Assembly: GCF_002272135.1 (NCBI RefSeq)
Contig: NZ_NPBF01000018.1
Span: 124,001-188,000 of the forward strand
DNA from: Virgibacillus sp. 7505
GTDB lineage: Bacteria; Bacillota; Bacilli; Bacillales; Amphibacillaceae
Direction of reading: 5' to 3'
Length of the DNA stretch: 64,000 nt
In this document: positions 18,447-26,997 of the stretch, piece after piece
Layout of the letters: each line of letters begins with the position of its first letter
Numbering within the stretch: position 1 is the stretch's first letter
Program-made: the position numbers and the translations under genes
Notes under the pieces: generated by a model
The model's database searches: none
Told to the model about the DNA's origin: nothing
The model's input: only the letters and a program-made list of their open reading frames with translations

Positions 18447-19796
18447 ATGTACAAATGGGTTATTATCGGCGTTCTGGCTTTGGCACTCACAGGAACAGCT
18501 TTTTGGGGCTATAATGAACGCCAGGAAAAGAATGATATCAAGATGCAAGCAGAGAATAATTATCAGCGTTCTTTCCACGAGCTGACGTATCGGATTGATA
18601 CGCTGCACGATAAGATCGGAGCGACACTGGCAATGAACTCCAGAGATTCCCTTTCCCCACAATTAGCGGAAATCTGGCGTTTATCATCTGAAGCACATAC
18701 AGACGTCGGCCAGCTTCCATTAGCACTTTTACCGTTTGAAAAAACAGAGAAATTTTTAACGAACATTGGTGATTTTACGTACAAAACAGCTGTCCGGGAT
18801 TTGGACAAGGAACCATTGTCTGAAGAAGAAATGGAGCGCTTGGAGAAGCTGCATGATAATGCGGGGCAAATTAAAGATGAGCTGCGGAATGTCCAAAATA
18901 CAGTTCTGGGAGATAACCTGCACTGGACTGATGTGGAGCTTGCGTTATCAGATGATGAACCAGATCATTCAGATAATACCATCATTTCAAGCTTTAAAAA
19001 TGTAGATGATACCTCAGGAGGATTTTCTGACGAAAAAGATTTCAATAACGGTGCATTGCCAGCCTCCAATGAAGAGCATAAATTTGAAGGCGTGACCGGT
19101 GAACGAATCAATCAAAAACAAGCAAAGACAGTTGCTGCAAAAGCTTTTGATTTGAATACGATAAGCGGCATAGAAGGCGGAAAATCGGGTAAAGGATCTG
19201 ATGTACCTCTATATAGTCTCTCCTATCAAAAGGATGGCGAAAGCGGCTATGCAGATATCAGTCAAAAAGGCGGTCACATTCTTACACTAATGATGCAGCG
19301 TGATCGGGAGGAGCCAAAGCTGGGATTGCACGATGCCCAGCAAAAGGCACAGGACTTCTTGGAAGAGCAGAAACTGGAGGATATGGAAATGGTGCAGAGC
19401 AGCCAGTATGATTCTGTCGGTATCTTCTTCTTTGTACCTGTCCAAAACGACGTTCGTATTTATGCAGATATTGTCCAAGTGAAAGTAGCTCTCGATAATG
19501 GAGATATCCTAGGCTATAATGCCCGTGACTATTTTATGAATCACCATGAGCGTGATTTACAGGAACCAAAACTTACAGAAGACCAAGCAGCAGAAAAACT
19601 GAATCAAAATGTTCAGGTACAGGAGACGCATCTTGCTTTGATCGAGAACGATACCCATGAAGAAACACTTGTCTATGAAATAATGGGTACTAGAAATGAC
19701 GAAACTTACCGAATTTATGTAAATGCCGATACAGGAAAAGAAGAAGAAATCGAGAAACAAACAACAACAGAAGCACGTTTTCTGCAAAGTACGTAA
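18447..19796 (+). CDS. ypeB: Germination protein YpeB
   Basis: 449 residues with one N-terminal membrane helix (about 3-21) and a long extracytoplasmic part. The C-terminal half carries PepSY-like repeats (for example QKQAKTVAAKAFDL, and the region around DAQQKAQDFLEEQ). YpeB is required for SleB accumulation in the dormant spore and is proteolysed on germination. GAAAGGAG precedes ATG 18447. It forms an operon with sleB. Confidence 0.95.
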   Translation: MYKWVIIGVLALALTGTAFWGYNERQEKNDIKMQAENNYQRSFHELTYRIDTLHDKIGATLAMNSRDSLSPQLAEIWRLSSEAHTDVGQLPLALLPFEKTEKFLTNIGDFTYKTAVRDLDKEPLSEEEMERLEKLHDNAGQIKDELRNVQNTVLGDNLHWTDVELALSDDEPDHSDNTIISSFKNVDDTSGGFSDEKDFNNGALPASNEEHKFEGVTGERINQKQAKTVAAKAFDLNTISGIEGGKSGKGSDVPLYSLSYQKDGESGYADISQKGGHILTLMMQRDREEPKLGLHDAQQKAQDFLEEQKLEDMEMVQSSQYDSVGIFFFVPVQNDVRIYADIVQVKVALDNGDILGYNARDYFMNHHERDLQEPKLTEDQAAEKLNQNVQVQETHLALIENDTHEETLVYEIMGTRNDETYRIYVNADTGKEEEIEKQTTTEARFLQST

Positions 19797-19826
19797 AGGG
19801 GAATGGCAAACAGCCTTCCCCTTTTT
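19795..19826 (+). terminator. Rho-independent terminator after ypeB
   Basis: AAAGGGGAA-GGC pairs with GCC-TTCCCCTTT across one bulge, followed by TTTTT. It begins at the ypeB stop codon. Confidence 0.8.
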
Positions 19827-19881
19827 GAATATTTTTGTAATAATAGGAAGAAAGAACGATTCAAGGGAAGAGGCGAGGTGC

Positions 19882-20556
19882 TTGCTGAAAATCGGTAGTA
19901 CTTTAGTATTAGAGAAAACAGATACATTAAATCGGGACGAATGGCTGCGATATCGGGCCAAAGTAATCGATTTGGCAGAAGATGCGATTTATATCGATTA
20001 TCCGGTAAACGAACAGACAAAACGGACAGATATTTTTCCAGTCGGTACTGCTTTTAAAGCATTATATGTGACAGAAGACGAGAATGCATTTACATTCGGA
20101 ACATCAATAATGGGCAGAGAAATGCTGAAAGTTCCGGCATTGAAACTATCAATGCCGAAGGAAGATGCTATCCGGAAGATTCAGCGCCGCCAATATGTGC
20201 GAATTATGACGAGTACGGATGTGGCTCTTCACAGCAACGAAGCTGGTGTATCCCCGATTTCATCCATTACACTTGATATAAGCGGAGGGGGGCTGTCTTT
20301 GCTGCTGCCTGAGAAGCATGGATTCAAGGAGGGAATGAACGTAACGCTGTATATTGCCTACTCCCTGCAGAAAGAGGGTCCTGCTTTTCTGACAGCCTCA
20401 GGAAATATCATTCGAATCGTCCGTAATGAGAAATCCGGCAAAATAATCGCCAGCATTCAGTTCGATGAAATCAAGGAACGGGACAGACAAGCAATCATCC
20501 GTTTCTGCTTTGAGCGTCAGCGGGAACAGCGGAAAAAAGGGGTCCGAATCAGGTAG
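19882..20556 (+). CDS. ypfA: PilZ-domain c-di-GMP receptor (YpfA/MotI-like flagellar brake)
   Basis: 224 residues. An N-terminal YcgR-type domain (about 1-95) is followed by a PilZ domain (about 98-215). Both c-di-GMP binding motifs are intact: the RxxxR pattern in QRRQYVR and the D-x-S-x-x-G pattern in LDISGGGLS. In B. subtilis YpfA (DgrA/MotI) binds c-di-GMP and restrains the flagellar stator. The start is TTG 19882; GAGGCGAGG lies just upstream and no ATG suits. Confidence 0.85.
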   Translation: MLKIGSTLVLEKTDTLNRDEWLRYRAKVIDLAEDAIYIDYPVNEQTKRTDIFPVGTAFKALYVTEDENAFTFGTSIMGREMLKVPALKLSMPKEDAIRKIQRRQYVRIMTSTDVALHSNEAGVSPISSITLDISGGGLSLLLPEKHGFKEGMNVTLYIAYSLQKEGPAFLTASGNIIRIVRNEKSGKIIASIQFDEIKERDRQAIIRFCFERQREQRKKGVRIR

Positions 20557-20640
20557 ACTTCAAATAGACCAAGCCGCTTTCCTGTGTTATGCTTTATTAG
20601 GTTTTATTTCCGATTATGATGAGAAAAAGGATTGAATTGA

Positions 20641-21318
20641 ATGACGAAAACTATCGCTATCGCAATTGATGGACCTGCAGCTGCAGGCAAAAGTACGGTA
20701 TCCAAATTAGTCGCTAAGAAATTGCAATTTGTATATGTGGATACTGGTGCAATGTACCGAGCACTTACACTGACTGCACTTGAGGCTGGAGCTGACTTGG
20801 AATCAGAGGAAGCCTTACTATCCTTGCTTCAAGGAATTGACATTGTGTTGATGCAGCATGAAGACGGTCAAAAAGTACTTGTAAATAGTAAAGATGTAAC
20901 CGAAGCAATCCGCACCAATGAAGTGACAAATAATGTTTCCATTGTCGCTAAGCATCCGCTTGTACGCGAAGAAATGGTGAGACGACAGCAGAAACTTGCA
21001 GCCGATAATGGTATTGTCATGGATGGCCGTGATATTGGGACTCGAGTGCTTCCGGATGCTGAAGTGAAGATTTTCATGATAGCTTCTGTAGAGGAACGTG
21101 CAGAGCGCCGTTACAAAGAAAATATCGCCAAAGGATTCGAGGCAGATCTGGAACAGCTGAAAGAGGAAATTCGTCTTCGTGACAAGCTCGATTCTGAAAG
21201 GGAAGCATCTCCATTAGTCAAAGCCGAAGACGCTGTTGAAATCGATACAACTGCACTATCGATCGATGGTGTTGTAGAAAAAATCCTTAAAGCCGTACAC
21301 GAGGCTCTCGGAAGATAA
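20641..21318 (+). CDS. cmk: (d)CMP kinase
   Basis: A 225-residue cytidylate kinase phosphorylating CMP and dCMP with ATP. The P-loop is [12 protein letters not shown] (residues 7-18), and [11 protein letters not shown] and [14 protein letters not shown] are family signatures. It supplies CDP for DNA, RNA and phospholipid precursors. plsC follows 12 bp later, giving the conserved cmk-plsC-rpsA cluster. Confidence 0.96.
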   Translation: MTKTIAIAIDGPAAAGKSTVSKLVAKKLQFVYVDTGAMYRALTLTALEAGADLESEEALLSLLQGIDIVLMQHEDGQKVLVNSKDVTEAIRTNEVTNNVSIVAKHPLVREEMVRRQQKLAADNGIVMDGRDIGTRVLPDAEVKIFMIASVEERAERRYKENIAKGFEADLEQLKEEIRLRDKLDSEREASPLVKAEDAVEIDTTALSIDGVVEKILKAVHEALGR

Positions 21319-21330
21319 GGAGTAGGGATT

Positions 21331-21915
21331 ATGTCATTATATACCATAGGTAAAATGATCCTTAGTGCTGCATTTTACCCAATGTTCCGTATAAAAGTAT
21401 ATGGCAAGGAACATGTTCCTAAAGAAGGACCTGTTCTGGTCTGTTCCAATCATATCTCCAATTTCGATCCGCCAATACTAGGTATTACCTGTCCGCGTGA
21501 CATCGCCTTCATGGGAAAAAGTGAGCTTTTCAAGCCTAAGCCGCTTGGCTGGCTCATGAAGAACCTAAATGTTTTTCCAGTGAAGCGGGGCATGCAGGAT
21601 CGAGGAGCACTTCGTGTAGGATTGGACATATTAGCCGAAGGCAAGACGATGGGTTTGTTCCCAGAAGGAACTAGAAGTAAGGACGGTAAGCTCGGGGAGC
21701 CCCTTCCTGGAATAGGTTTCTTTGCCATGCGCTCGGAAGCGAAAGTTGTACCTTGTGCGATTATTGGCTCCTATAAAGGGGTAAAAGCATTGAAAGTAAT
21801 CTATGGACCGCCAATTGATATGGAAGAGCTGAGAGAGCGTAAAGCGCCGGCTAAAGAAGTATCACAGGTGATCATGGATGAAATACAACTTCTAATGAAT
21901 AAGCATGTCGGATAG
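21331..21915 (+). CDS. plsC: 1-acyl-sn-glycerol-3-phosphate acyltransferase
   Basis: A 194-residue membrane-associated acyltransferase making phosphatidic acid. The catalytic HX4D motif is His41-Asp46 (NHISNFDPP), and the glycerol-phosphate binding motif FPEGTRS is near residue 110. The ATG follows AAGGAGTAGGG. It is coupled to cmk by proximity. Confidence 0.95.
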   Translation: MSLYTIGKMILSAAFYPMFRIKVYGKEHVPKEGPVLVCSNHISNFDPPILGITCPRDIAFMGKSELFKPKPLGWLMKNLNVFPVKRGMQDRGALRVGLDILAEGKTMGLFPEGTRSKDGKLGEPLPGIGFFAMRSEAKVVPCAIIGSYKGVKALKVIYGPPIDMEELRERKAPAKEVSQVIMDEIQLLMNKHVG

Positions 21916-22023
21916 ATGCCCTATCACTTGACAAATATCTTCAAATGTTAGAAGTTAGAAAAAAGGACATTTCTATGTTTTTTTACTAATGTTTTGTCTC
22001 GTAAACTGAAGGAGGTCTCTTTG

Positions 22024-23169
22024 ATGGATGAAATGAATGAGCAAGCTACGGATTTCAAGGAATTGTCTGTAGGCGATACTGTAACCGGTAAAGTGGTGAA
22101 AGTGGAAGATAAACAAGCTTTGGTAGACATTGGCTACAAAGTGGAAGGTATCCTGCCAATCAGCGAATTATCCAGTCTTCATGTTGAGCGTGCTGCTGAT
22201 GCAGTGAGTGAAGGTGAAGAGTTGACACTTAAAGTGAAAAAAGTAGATGACGAAGAAGTCGTTTTATCCAAGCGTGCAGTAACTGCTGAGCTTGCATGGG
22301 ATGACCTGGAAGCGAAATTCGAATCCGGAGAAGTCTTCGAAGCTGAAGTCAAGGAAGTCGTCAAAGGCGGTCTTGTTGTAGATGTCGGCCTTCGCGGATT
22401 CATCCCTGCTTCCCTCGTGGAAACATATTTTGTGGAAGAGTTTGAAGGGTACAAAGGAAAACCGCTTACGCTGAAAGTGGTCGAGCTTGACCGCGAACAG
22501 AACCGTGTCATCCTTTCTCACCGTGCGGTAGCCGAGGAAGAGGAAGCTTCCAAGAAACAGGAAGTGCTTGACAGCCTAGAAGCTGGCCAGGTAATTGACG
22601 GTACAGTACAGCGTTTGACTGACTTTGGTGTCTTCGTCAGCATTGGCGGCGGAATTGACGGTCTCGTACACATTTCCCAGCTTTCTCATGAGCATGTGGA
22701 AAAGGCATCTGATGTCGTGACAGAAGGTCAAGAAATCAAAGTCAAAGTGCTTGGTGTCGACAAAGAAAACGAGCGCATCAGCCTATCCCTGAAAGAGACA
22801 CTCCCAGGACCTTGGGAGAACATCAGTGATCGAGCACAAGCAGGGGATGTACTGGAAGGCGAAGTGAAGCGCTTGGTAAGCTTCGGTGCATTTGTTGAAG
22901 TATTCCCTGGTGTTGAGGGCCTTGTCCACATTTCCCAAATTGCTAACCGTCATATCGGTACGCCGCAGGAAGTGCTTGAGCCAGGTCAAACAGTGCAAGT
23001 GAAAGTTCTTGATGTCAACGAAAGCGAAAAACGCATGAGCTTGAGCATCAAGGAATTAGAACAAGATGAAAACGATGCAGTCATCAAGGAATACGAAAAA
23101 GAAGAAGAGCATTCCGGCTTCCAGCTTGGAGATATTCTCGGTGACAAATTGAATAAGTACAAGCAATAA
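22024..23169 (+). CDS. rpsA: 30S ribosomal protein S1 homologue (YpfD)
   Basis: 381 residues with four S1 RNA-binding repeats at about 15-83, 100-167, 187-256 and 272-342. Low-GC Gram-positive S1 homologues are shorter than the six-repeat proteobacterial protein, and in B. subtilis YpfD is not essential for growth. It binds RNA and may associate with ribosomes. GGAGGTCTCTTTG precedes ATG 22024, which I prefer to the upstream in-frame ATG at 21994. Confidence 0.93.
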   Translation: MDEMNEQATDFKELSVGDTVTGKVVKVEDKQALVDIGYKVEGILPISELSSLHVERAADAVSEGEELTLKVKKVDDEEVVLSKRAVTAELAWDDLEAKFESGEVFEAEVKEVVKGGLVVDVGLRGFIPASLVETYFVEEFEGYKGKPLTLKVVELDREQNRVILSHRAVAEEEEASKKQEVLDSLEAGQVIDGTVQRLTDFGVFVSIGGGIDGLVHISQLSHEHVEKASDVVTEGQEIKVKVLGVDKENERISLSLKETLPGPWENISDRAQAGDVLEGEVKRLVSFGAFVEVFPGVEGLVHISQIANRHIGTPQEVLEPGQTVQVKVLDVNESEKRMSLSIKELEQDENDAVIKEYEKEEEHSGFQLGDILGDKLNKYKQ

Positions 23170-23174
23170 TCTTA

Positions 23175-23217
23175 AAAGACCAAGGCTGTCTCAAAAGGAC
23201 AGCCTTGGTCTTTTTTT
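23175..23217 (+). terminator. Strong Rho-independent terminator after rpsA
   Basis: AAAGACCAAGGCTGTC pairs with GACAGCCTTGGTCTTT, 16 bp perfect, then a T-run. Confidence 0.95.
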
Positions 23218-23278
23218 GTGATCCGTGTATAGTTTTTCTCCTCACTTGTCATAATGCTGATACAAGGAGGAGTGAAAA

Positions 23279-23866
23279 ATGGACGGGTTTTACTTTTATT
23301 GGGCTACATGGATCAGCTGGATCTTGGTAACCTTTTTCATGCGTCATTCATTGGCTCGGACACTTTTTGCATTCGCTATATTGCTTACCATATCATTATC
23401 AGGTTTTTCCGTTAATTTTGCTGGACATCGAATTTTTGCTACCGTTTTTCTGCTTGCTGTCATTGGCTACCTATTCATTTTTTCCAGTAAGCGAGTTGGA
23501 AGGGGGACATTTGGGAGCATATGTTTAGGAATTGCTTATGCGGGAATGCTGCTTTGGGAACTGACAAATCCCGTCGCACTGCTTATTCCGCGTATCCTTT
23601 TGTTTTCATTGACATTATTTGCCCTTGTTATCTATCTGACTCGGAATTTCCATTTACAGCTTGGCATTAGCTGCTTGGGCTTTGCTATCGGGGAAGTCAT
23701 TTATCTGTTACTATTGGATATTTATGGTCTGCAGCAAGATGCTGGCAGCTTTAAAGCAATGGATGTACTGGGAACGATCCTGCTGTTAATAATCTCAGCA
23801 AAACTGCTTGGTATGCTCAGAAAGTATCTGCGAAATAAGTCGAAATGGACTCCCGGACGAACATGA
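23279..23866 (+). CDS. yphA: YphA family membrane protein
   Basis: 195 residues with about seven hydrophobic helices and no soluble domain. The N-terminal GFYFYWATWISWI and the place between the S1 gene and der match B. subtilis YphA. The function is unknown. AAGGAGGAG precedes the ATG. Independent transcription is likely, since strong terminator and promoter signals lie on either side. Confidence 0.75.
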   Translation: MDGFYFYWATWISWILVTFFMRHSLARTLFAFAILLTISLSGFSVNFAGHRIFATVFLLAVIGYLFIFSSKRVGRGTFGSICLGIAYAGMLLWELTNPVALLIPRILLFSLTLFALVIYLTRNFHLQLGISCLGFAIGEVIYLLLLDIYGLQQDAGSFKAMDVLGTILLLIISAKLLGMLRKYLRNKSKWTPGRT

Positions 23867-23878
23867 TGTCGAAAAATA

Positions 23879-23907
23879 TTGTTTCCCTATGGCGCTTTTG
23901 CTAGAAT
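23879..23907 (+). promoter_or_regulatory. Sigma-A promoter candidate for der
   Basis: TTGTTT (23879-23884), 17-bp spacer ending in TGC, TAGAAT (23902-23907). It is 65 bp before the der ATG. Confidence 0.55.
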
Positions 23908-23971
23908 AAAACAGTTAGGTTGCAACAGAAGAACCAGCACATAAAGGAAAGTAGGAAAGGATGTTCCTTTC

Positions 23972-25282
23972 ATGAGGAAATCAGTAGTTGCCATTGTAGG
24001 CAGACCAAACGTAGGAAAATCAACAATATTCAACCGTCTGGCCGGGGAAAGGATCTCCATTGTGGAAGATACACCTGGTGTGACACGTGACAGAATCTAT
24101 ACGGAAGCTGAATGGCTGAACCAGCCGTTTAACATAATTGACACCGGCGGTATCGAAATCGGAGATGCACCATTTCTAGTGGAAATCCGTGAGCAGGCAG
24201 AACTTGCCATTGCAGAAGCGGATGTCATCATTTTCATGGTGAACGGGCGCGAGGGTATCACGGGCGCGGATGAAGAAGTAGCGAAGATTCTATTCCGTTC
24301 CAATAAGCCTGTTGTACTGGCTGTCAATAAAGTGGACAACCCTGAAATGCGAGATCAGATTTATGAGTTTTACAGCCTTGGCTTTGGCGAACCATTCCCA
24401 ATCTCTGGTACACATGGTTTAGGGCTGGGTGATTTGCTTGACGCAACTGTCCAGCATTTCCCTGAGCGTGCCGAGATGCAGGAAGATGAAGAAACGATTC
24501 ATTTCAGCTTGATCGGCAGACCGAATGTCGGAAAATCGTCCCTAGTGAACGCACTGCTTAATCAAGAACGTGTAATTGTAAGTGACGTTGCAGGAACGAC
24601 GCGTGATGCAGTCGATTCATCCTTCACAAGAGAAGGACAAGACTTTGTCATCATCGACACCGCAGGTATGCGTAAACGCGGAAAAGTATATGAGACAACT
24701 GAACGATACAGTATCCTTCGTGCATTGAAAGCGATTGAGCGATCCGATGTCGTCCTCGTGCTTATTAATGCAGAAGAGGGCATCATCGAACAAGATAAGA
24801 AAATTGCCGGATATGCGCATGATGCTGGTAAAGCAATCGTTATCGTCGTCAATAAGTGGGATACTGTTGAATCCGATGAGAAGAAGATGAAGGAATTCAC
24901 AGACGAAATTCGCGCGCATTTCCTTTACTTGGATTATGCACCAATCGTCTTCTTGTCTGCTAAAACGAAAAAACGGATCCATACACTATTGCCTGCAATT
25001 CTGACAGCAAGTGAAAATCATGCGAAACGTATTCAGACAAATGTTTTGAACGATGTTATCATGGATGCCTTGGCAATGAATCCAGCTCCGACATACAAAG
25101 GCCAGCGTCTGAAAGTGCTTTATGCTACGCAAGTGGCAGTCAAGCCGCCAGCGTTTGCTGTATTCGTCAATGATCCGGAACTGATGCACTTCTCTTATGT
25201 TCGATTCCTTGAGAATAGAATCAGAGAAGCATTCGGATTCACTGGTACACCAATAAAGATTTTCCCTAGAAGAAGATCATAA
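23972..25282 (+). CDS. der: Ribosome-assembly GTPase Der (EngA)
   Basis: 436 residues with two tandem GTPase domains and a C-terminal KH-like domain. G1 motifs are GRPNVGKST (about 10-18) and GRPNVGKSS (about 182-190); NKVD and NKWD specificity motifs are present in order. It is essential for 50S subunit maturation. The gene is followed by gpsA after 21 bp. Confidence 0.97.
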   Translation: MRKSVVAIVGRPNVGKSTIFNRLAGERISIVEDTPGVTRDRIYTEAEWLNQPFNIIDTGGIEIGDAPFLVEIREQAELAIAEADVIIFMVNGREGITGADEEVAKILFRSNKPVVLAVNKVDNPEMRDQIYEFYSLGFGEPFPISGTHGLGLGDLLDATVQHFPERAEMQEDEETIHFSLIGRPNVGKSSLVNALLNQERVIVSDVAGTTRDAVDSSFTREGQDFVIIDTAGMRKRGKVYETTERYSILRALKAIERSDVVLVLINAEEGIIEQDKKIAGYAHDAGKAIVIVVNKWDTVESDEKKMKEFTDEIRAHFLYLDYAPIVFLSAKTKKRIHTLLPAILTASENHAKRIQTNVLNDVIMDALAMNPAPTYKGQRLKVLYATQVAVKPPAFAVFVNDPELMHFSYVRFLENRIREAFGFTGTPIKIFPRRRS

Positions 25283-25303
25283 ACAGGGACGAGGAGGATT
25301 TTT

Positions 25304-26341
25304 ATGACACAACAGATAGCAGCAGTACTCGGTGCCGGCAGTTGGGGAACCGCCCTTGCCATGGTTTTGGCGGACAATGGACATGATGTGAGACTTTGGT
25401 CTCATAATCCGGATCAGGTTGCTGAAATCAACGAGAAGCGCCAGAATGAGAAATACCTGCCTGGAGTGACACTTCCTGAGGCTATTACTGCTTATGCAGA
25501 TATAGAAGAGGCTGTACATGATGCAGCTGCTGTGATCCTCGTCGTACCTGCAAAAGCAACGCGCGAAGTGGCTGCGAAGCTTGCGGGACACATTCCTGCC
25601 GAAGCCGTTATTGCGCATGCTACGAAGGGAATTGAACCAAAAACTAGTAAACGCGTCTCCCAGATGATCGAAGAAGAACTGGAGCATGTCACACATCGTC
25701 CAGTCGTTGTCTTGTCTGGTCCAAGCCACGCAGAGGAAGTAGCGAAAAGACAGCCGACGACGCTGAGTGCCTCTTCTGTCGAAATGGAAGAAGCGAAGAA
25801 GGTCCAAGAGCTGTTCATGAATGAATACTTCCGCGTTTACACCATCACGGACATGGTCGGCGTGGAACTTGGCGGTTCCTTGAAGAATATCATTGCCCTT
25901 GGAGCAGGTATTTCCGATGGCCTGGGTTATGGGGATAACGCGAAAGCAGCATTGATCACAAGGGGTCTCGCAGAAATTGCCCGCCTTGGAACAAAGCTTG
26001 GAGCAAATCCTCTCACATTCATTGGCTTATCCGGCATGGGAGATCTCATTGTGACTTGTACGAGTGTCCATAGCCGTAACTGGCGCACTGGTAATATGCT
26101 CGGTAAAGGTATGACATTGGATGAAGCGCTCGCCCAAATGGGTATGGCTGTAGAAGGTGTCCGAACGACCGAAGCTGTGGCTGAGCTTGCTGACAAGGCT
26201 GGTGTCGATATGCCAATCACCCAGGGTATCAATCAAGTCCTCTTCCATGGTGCAAAAGCCAAGGACATTGTTGATCAGCTTATGACACGTTTGCCAAAAC
26301 ATGAAATGGATGATCTTCAAGATGTATTGAATGCCCGCTAA
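25304..26341 (+). CDS. gpsA: NAD(P)-dependent glycerol-3-phosphate dehydrogenase
   Basis: A 345-residue enzyme reducing dihydroxyacetone phosphate to sn-glycerol-3-phosphate for phospholipid synthesis. The nucleotide-binding motif is VLGAGSWGTALA (about 8-19), and the catalytic Lys lies in ELGGSLKNIIALGAG. GAGGAGG precedes ATG. The der-gpsA order is conserved. Confidence 0.97.
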   Translation: MTQQIAAVLGAGSWGTALAMVLADNGHDVRLWSHNPDQVAEINEKRQNEKYLPGVTLPEAITAYADIEEAVHDAAAVILVVPAKATREVAAKLAGHIPAEAVIAHATKGIEPKTSKRVSQMIEEELEHVTHRPVVVLSGPSHAEEVAKRQPTTLSASSVEMEEAKKVQELFMNEYFRVYTITDMVGVELGGSLKNIIALGAGISDGLGYGDNAKAALITRGLAEIARLGTKLGANPLTFIGLSGMGDLIVTCTSVHSRNWRTGNMLGKGMTLDEALAQMGMAVEGVRTTEAVAELADKAGVDMPITQGINQVLFHGAKAKDIVDQLMTRLPKHEMDDLQDVLNAR

Positions 26342-26351
26342 CATTTTTTCT

Positions 26352-26390
26352 CTCCTTGCATATACTGTTTCGTAGCTAATCTGCAAGGAG
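26352..26390 (+). promoter_or_regulatory. Inverted repeat occluding the spoVIF-like ribosome-binding site
   Basis: CTCCTTGCA (26352-26360) is the exact reverse complement of TGCAAGGAG (26382-26390), with a 21-nt loop. The right arm contains the AAGGAG core. It starts 11 nt after the gpsA stop. In a read-through transcript the site would be base-paired. Confidence 0.6.
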
Positions 26391-26398
26391 GAATGAAC

Positions 26399-26659
26399 GT
26401 GGCAGACTTTCAAAAGAACTTGATTGACCAGATTCAGAAAAAATCGAATGTGAAGGCTGATGATATCTACAAGGTAGCCAACTCTGTTAAAAGTGCGAAT
26501 TTCCAAGACGAAGCAACAGTGCGTGGTTTAGTGAAGCAATTGGCTGCAATGGCAGGCAAGCCGCTTACACAGGCGAAAGAAGATAAAATCGTCAAAGCCA
26601 TCATCGGTAACAATATGCCGACTGATATGAACACGCTAAGCAAATTATTCAAAAACTAA
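26399..26659 (+). CDS. Stage VI sporulation protein F-like small protein
   Basis: 86 residues, mostly helical and soluble, matching the SpoVIF family (ANSVKSANFQDEATVRGLVKQ, and KIVKAI near the end). SpoVIF helps late coat assembly in B. subtilis. At this position B. subtilis has yphE, so this may be the YphE-type member of the family. I took GTG 26399, which is 7 nt from AAGGAGG; ATG 26393 is only 1 nt from it. Confidence 0.78.
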   Translation: MADFQKNLIDQIQKKSNVKADDIYKVANSVKSANFQDEATVRGLVKQLAAMAGKPLTQAKEDKIVKAIIGNNMPTDMNTLSKLFKN

Positions 26660-26910
26660 CAGCGGCAATTGGGCAGAACAACTTACCATTCCTTGCCCTT
26701 TACGCATAAACTAACTCGCACCAGCATATTTTTCTAGGTTGCCTTGGGTATAATTTAGTCTATTTCAAGAAGAAGCGTCTGCTTCTTCTTTTTTTATTGG
26801 TATGATCCCCGACTGCAGCGCATAGATTATCCGCAGAGGGCAATATGCTGTTCGTCCTTTCCTGCAAAACCGCCCTTTGATGCCAGCAGGCAAGGAATCC
26901 ATTATTTCTA
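26660..26910. other. Gap between the spoVIF-like gene and spoIVA
   Basis: No gene seen. It holds the terminator at 26767-26795. The rest of the gap, 26911-26997, holds a sporulation-type promoter candidate for spoIVA. Imperfect complementary stretches near 26855 and 26888 are too weak to call. Confidence 0.6.
26767..26795 (+). terminator. Rho-independent terminator upstream of spoIVA
   Basis: AAGAAGAAGC and GCTTCTTCTT form a perfect 10-bp stem with loop GTCT, followed by TTTTT. It probably ends the der-gpsA-spoVIF transcript about 110 bp after the last stop. Confidence 0.8.
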
Positions 26911-26940
26911 GCATATTTGGATAGGACAACATCATAAACT
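26911..26940 (+). promoter_or_regulatory. Candidate sigma-E promoter for spoIVA
   Basis: GCATATTT (26911-26918), 14-bp spacer, CATAAACT (26933-26940). This is close to the sigma-E pattern (ATATTT-like -35, CATACANT-like -10). spoIVA is a mother-cell sigma-E gene in B. subtilis. The start codon is 58 bp downstream. Confidence 0.5.
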
Positions 26941-26997
26941 GCTAGTGTATGTAGCTAAGACTGTCCATGCATCGAAAGTAGATCGGGAGGGGATCTT

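Noticed and set aside
21928-21950. TTGACA upstream of rpsA as a promoter
   Set aside because: The -35 is perfect but no acceptable -10 lies 15-19 bp downstream; left uncalled.
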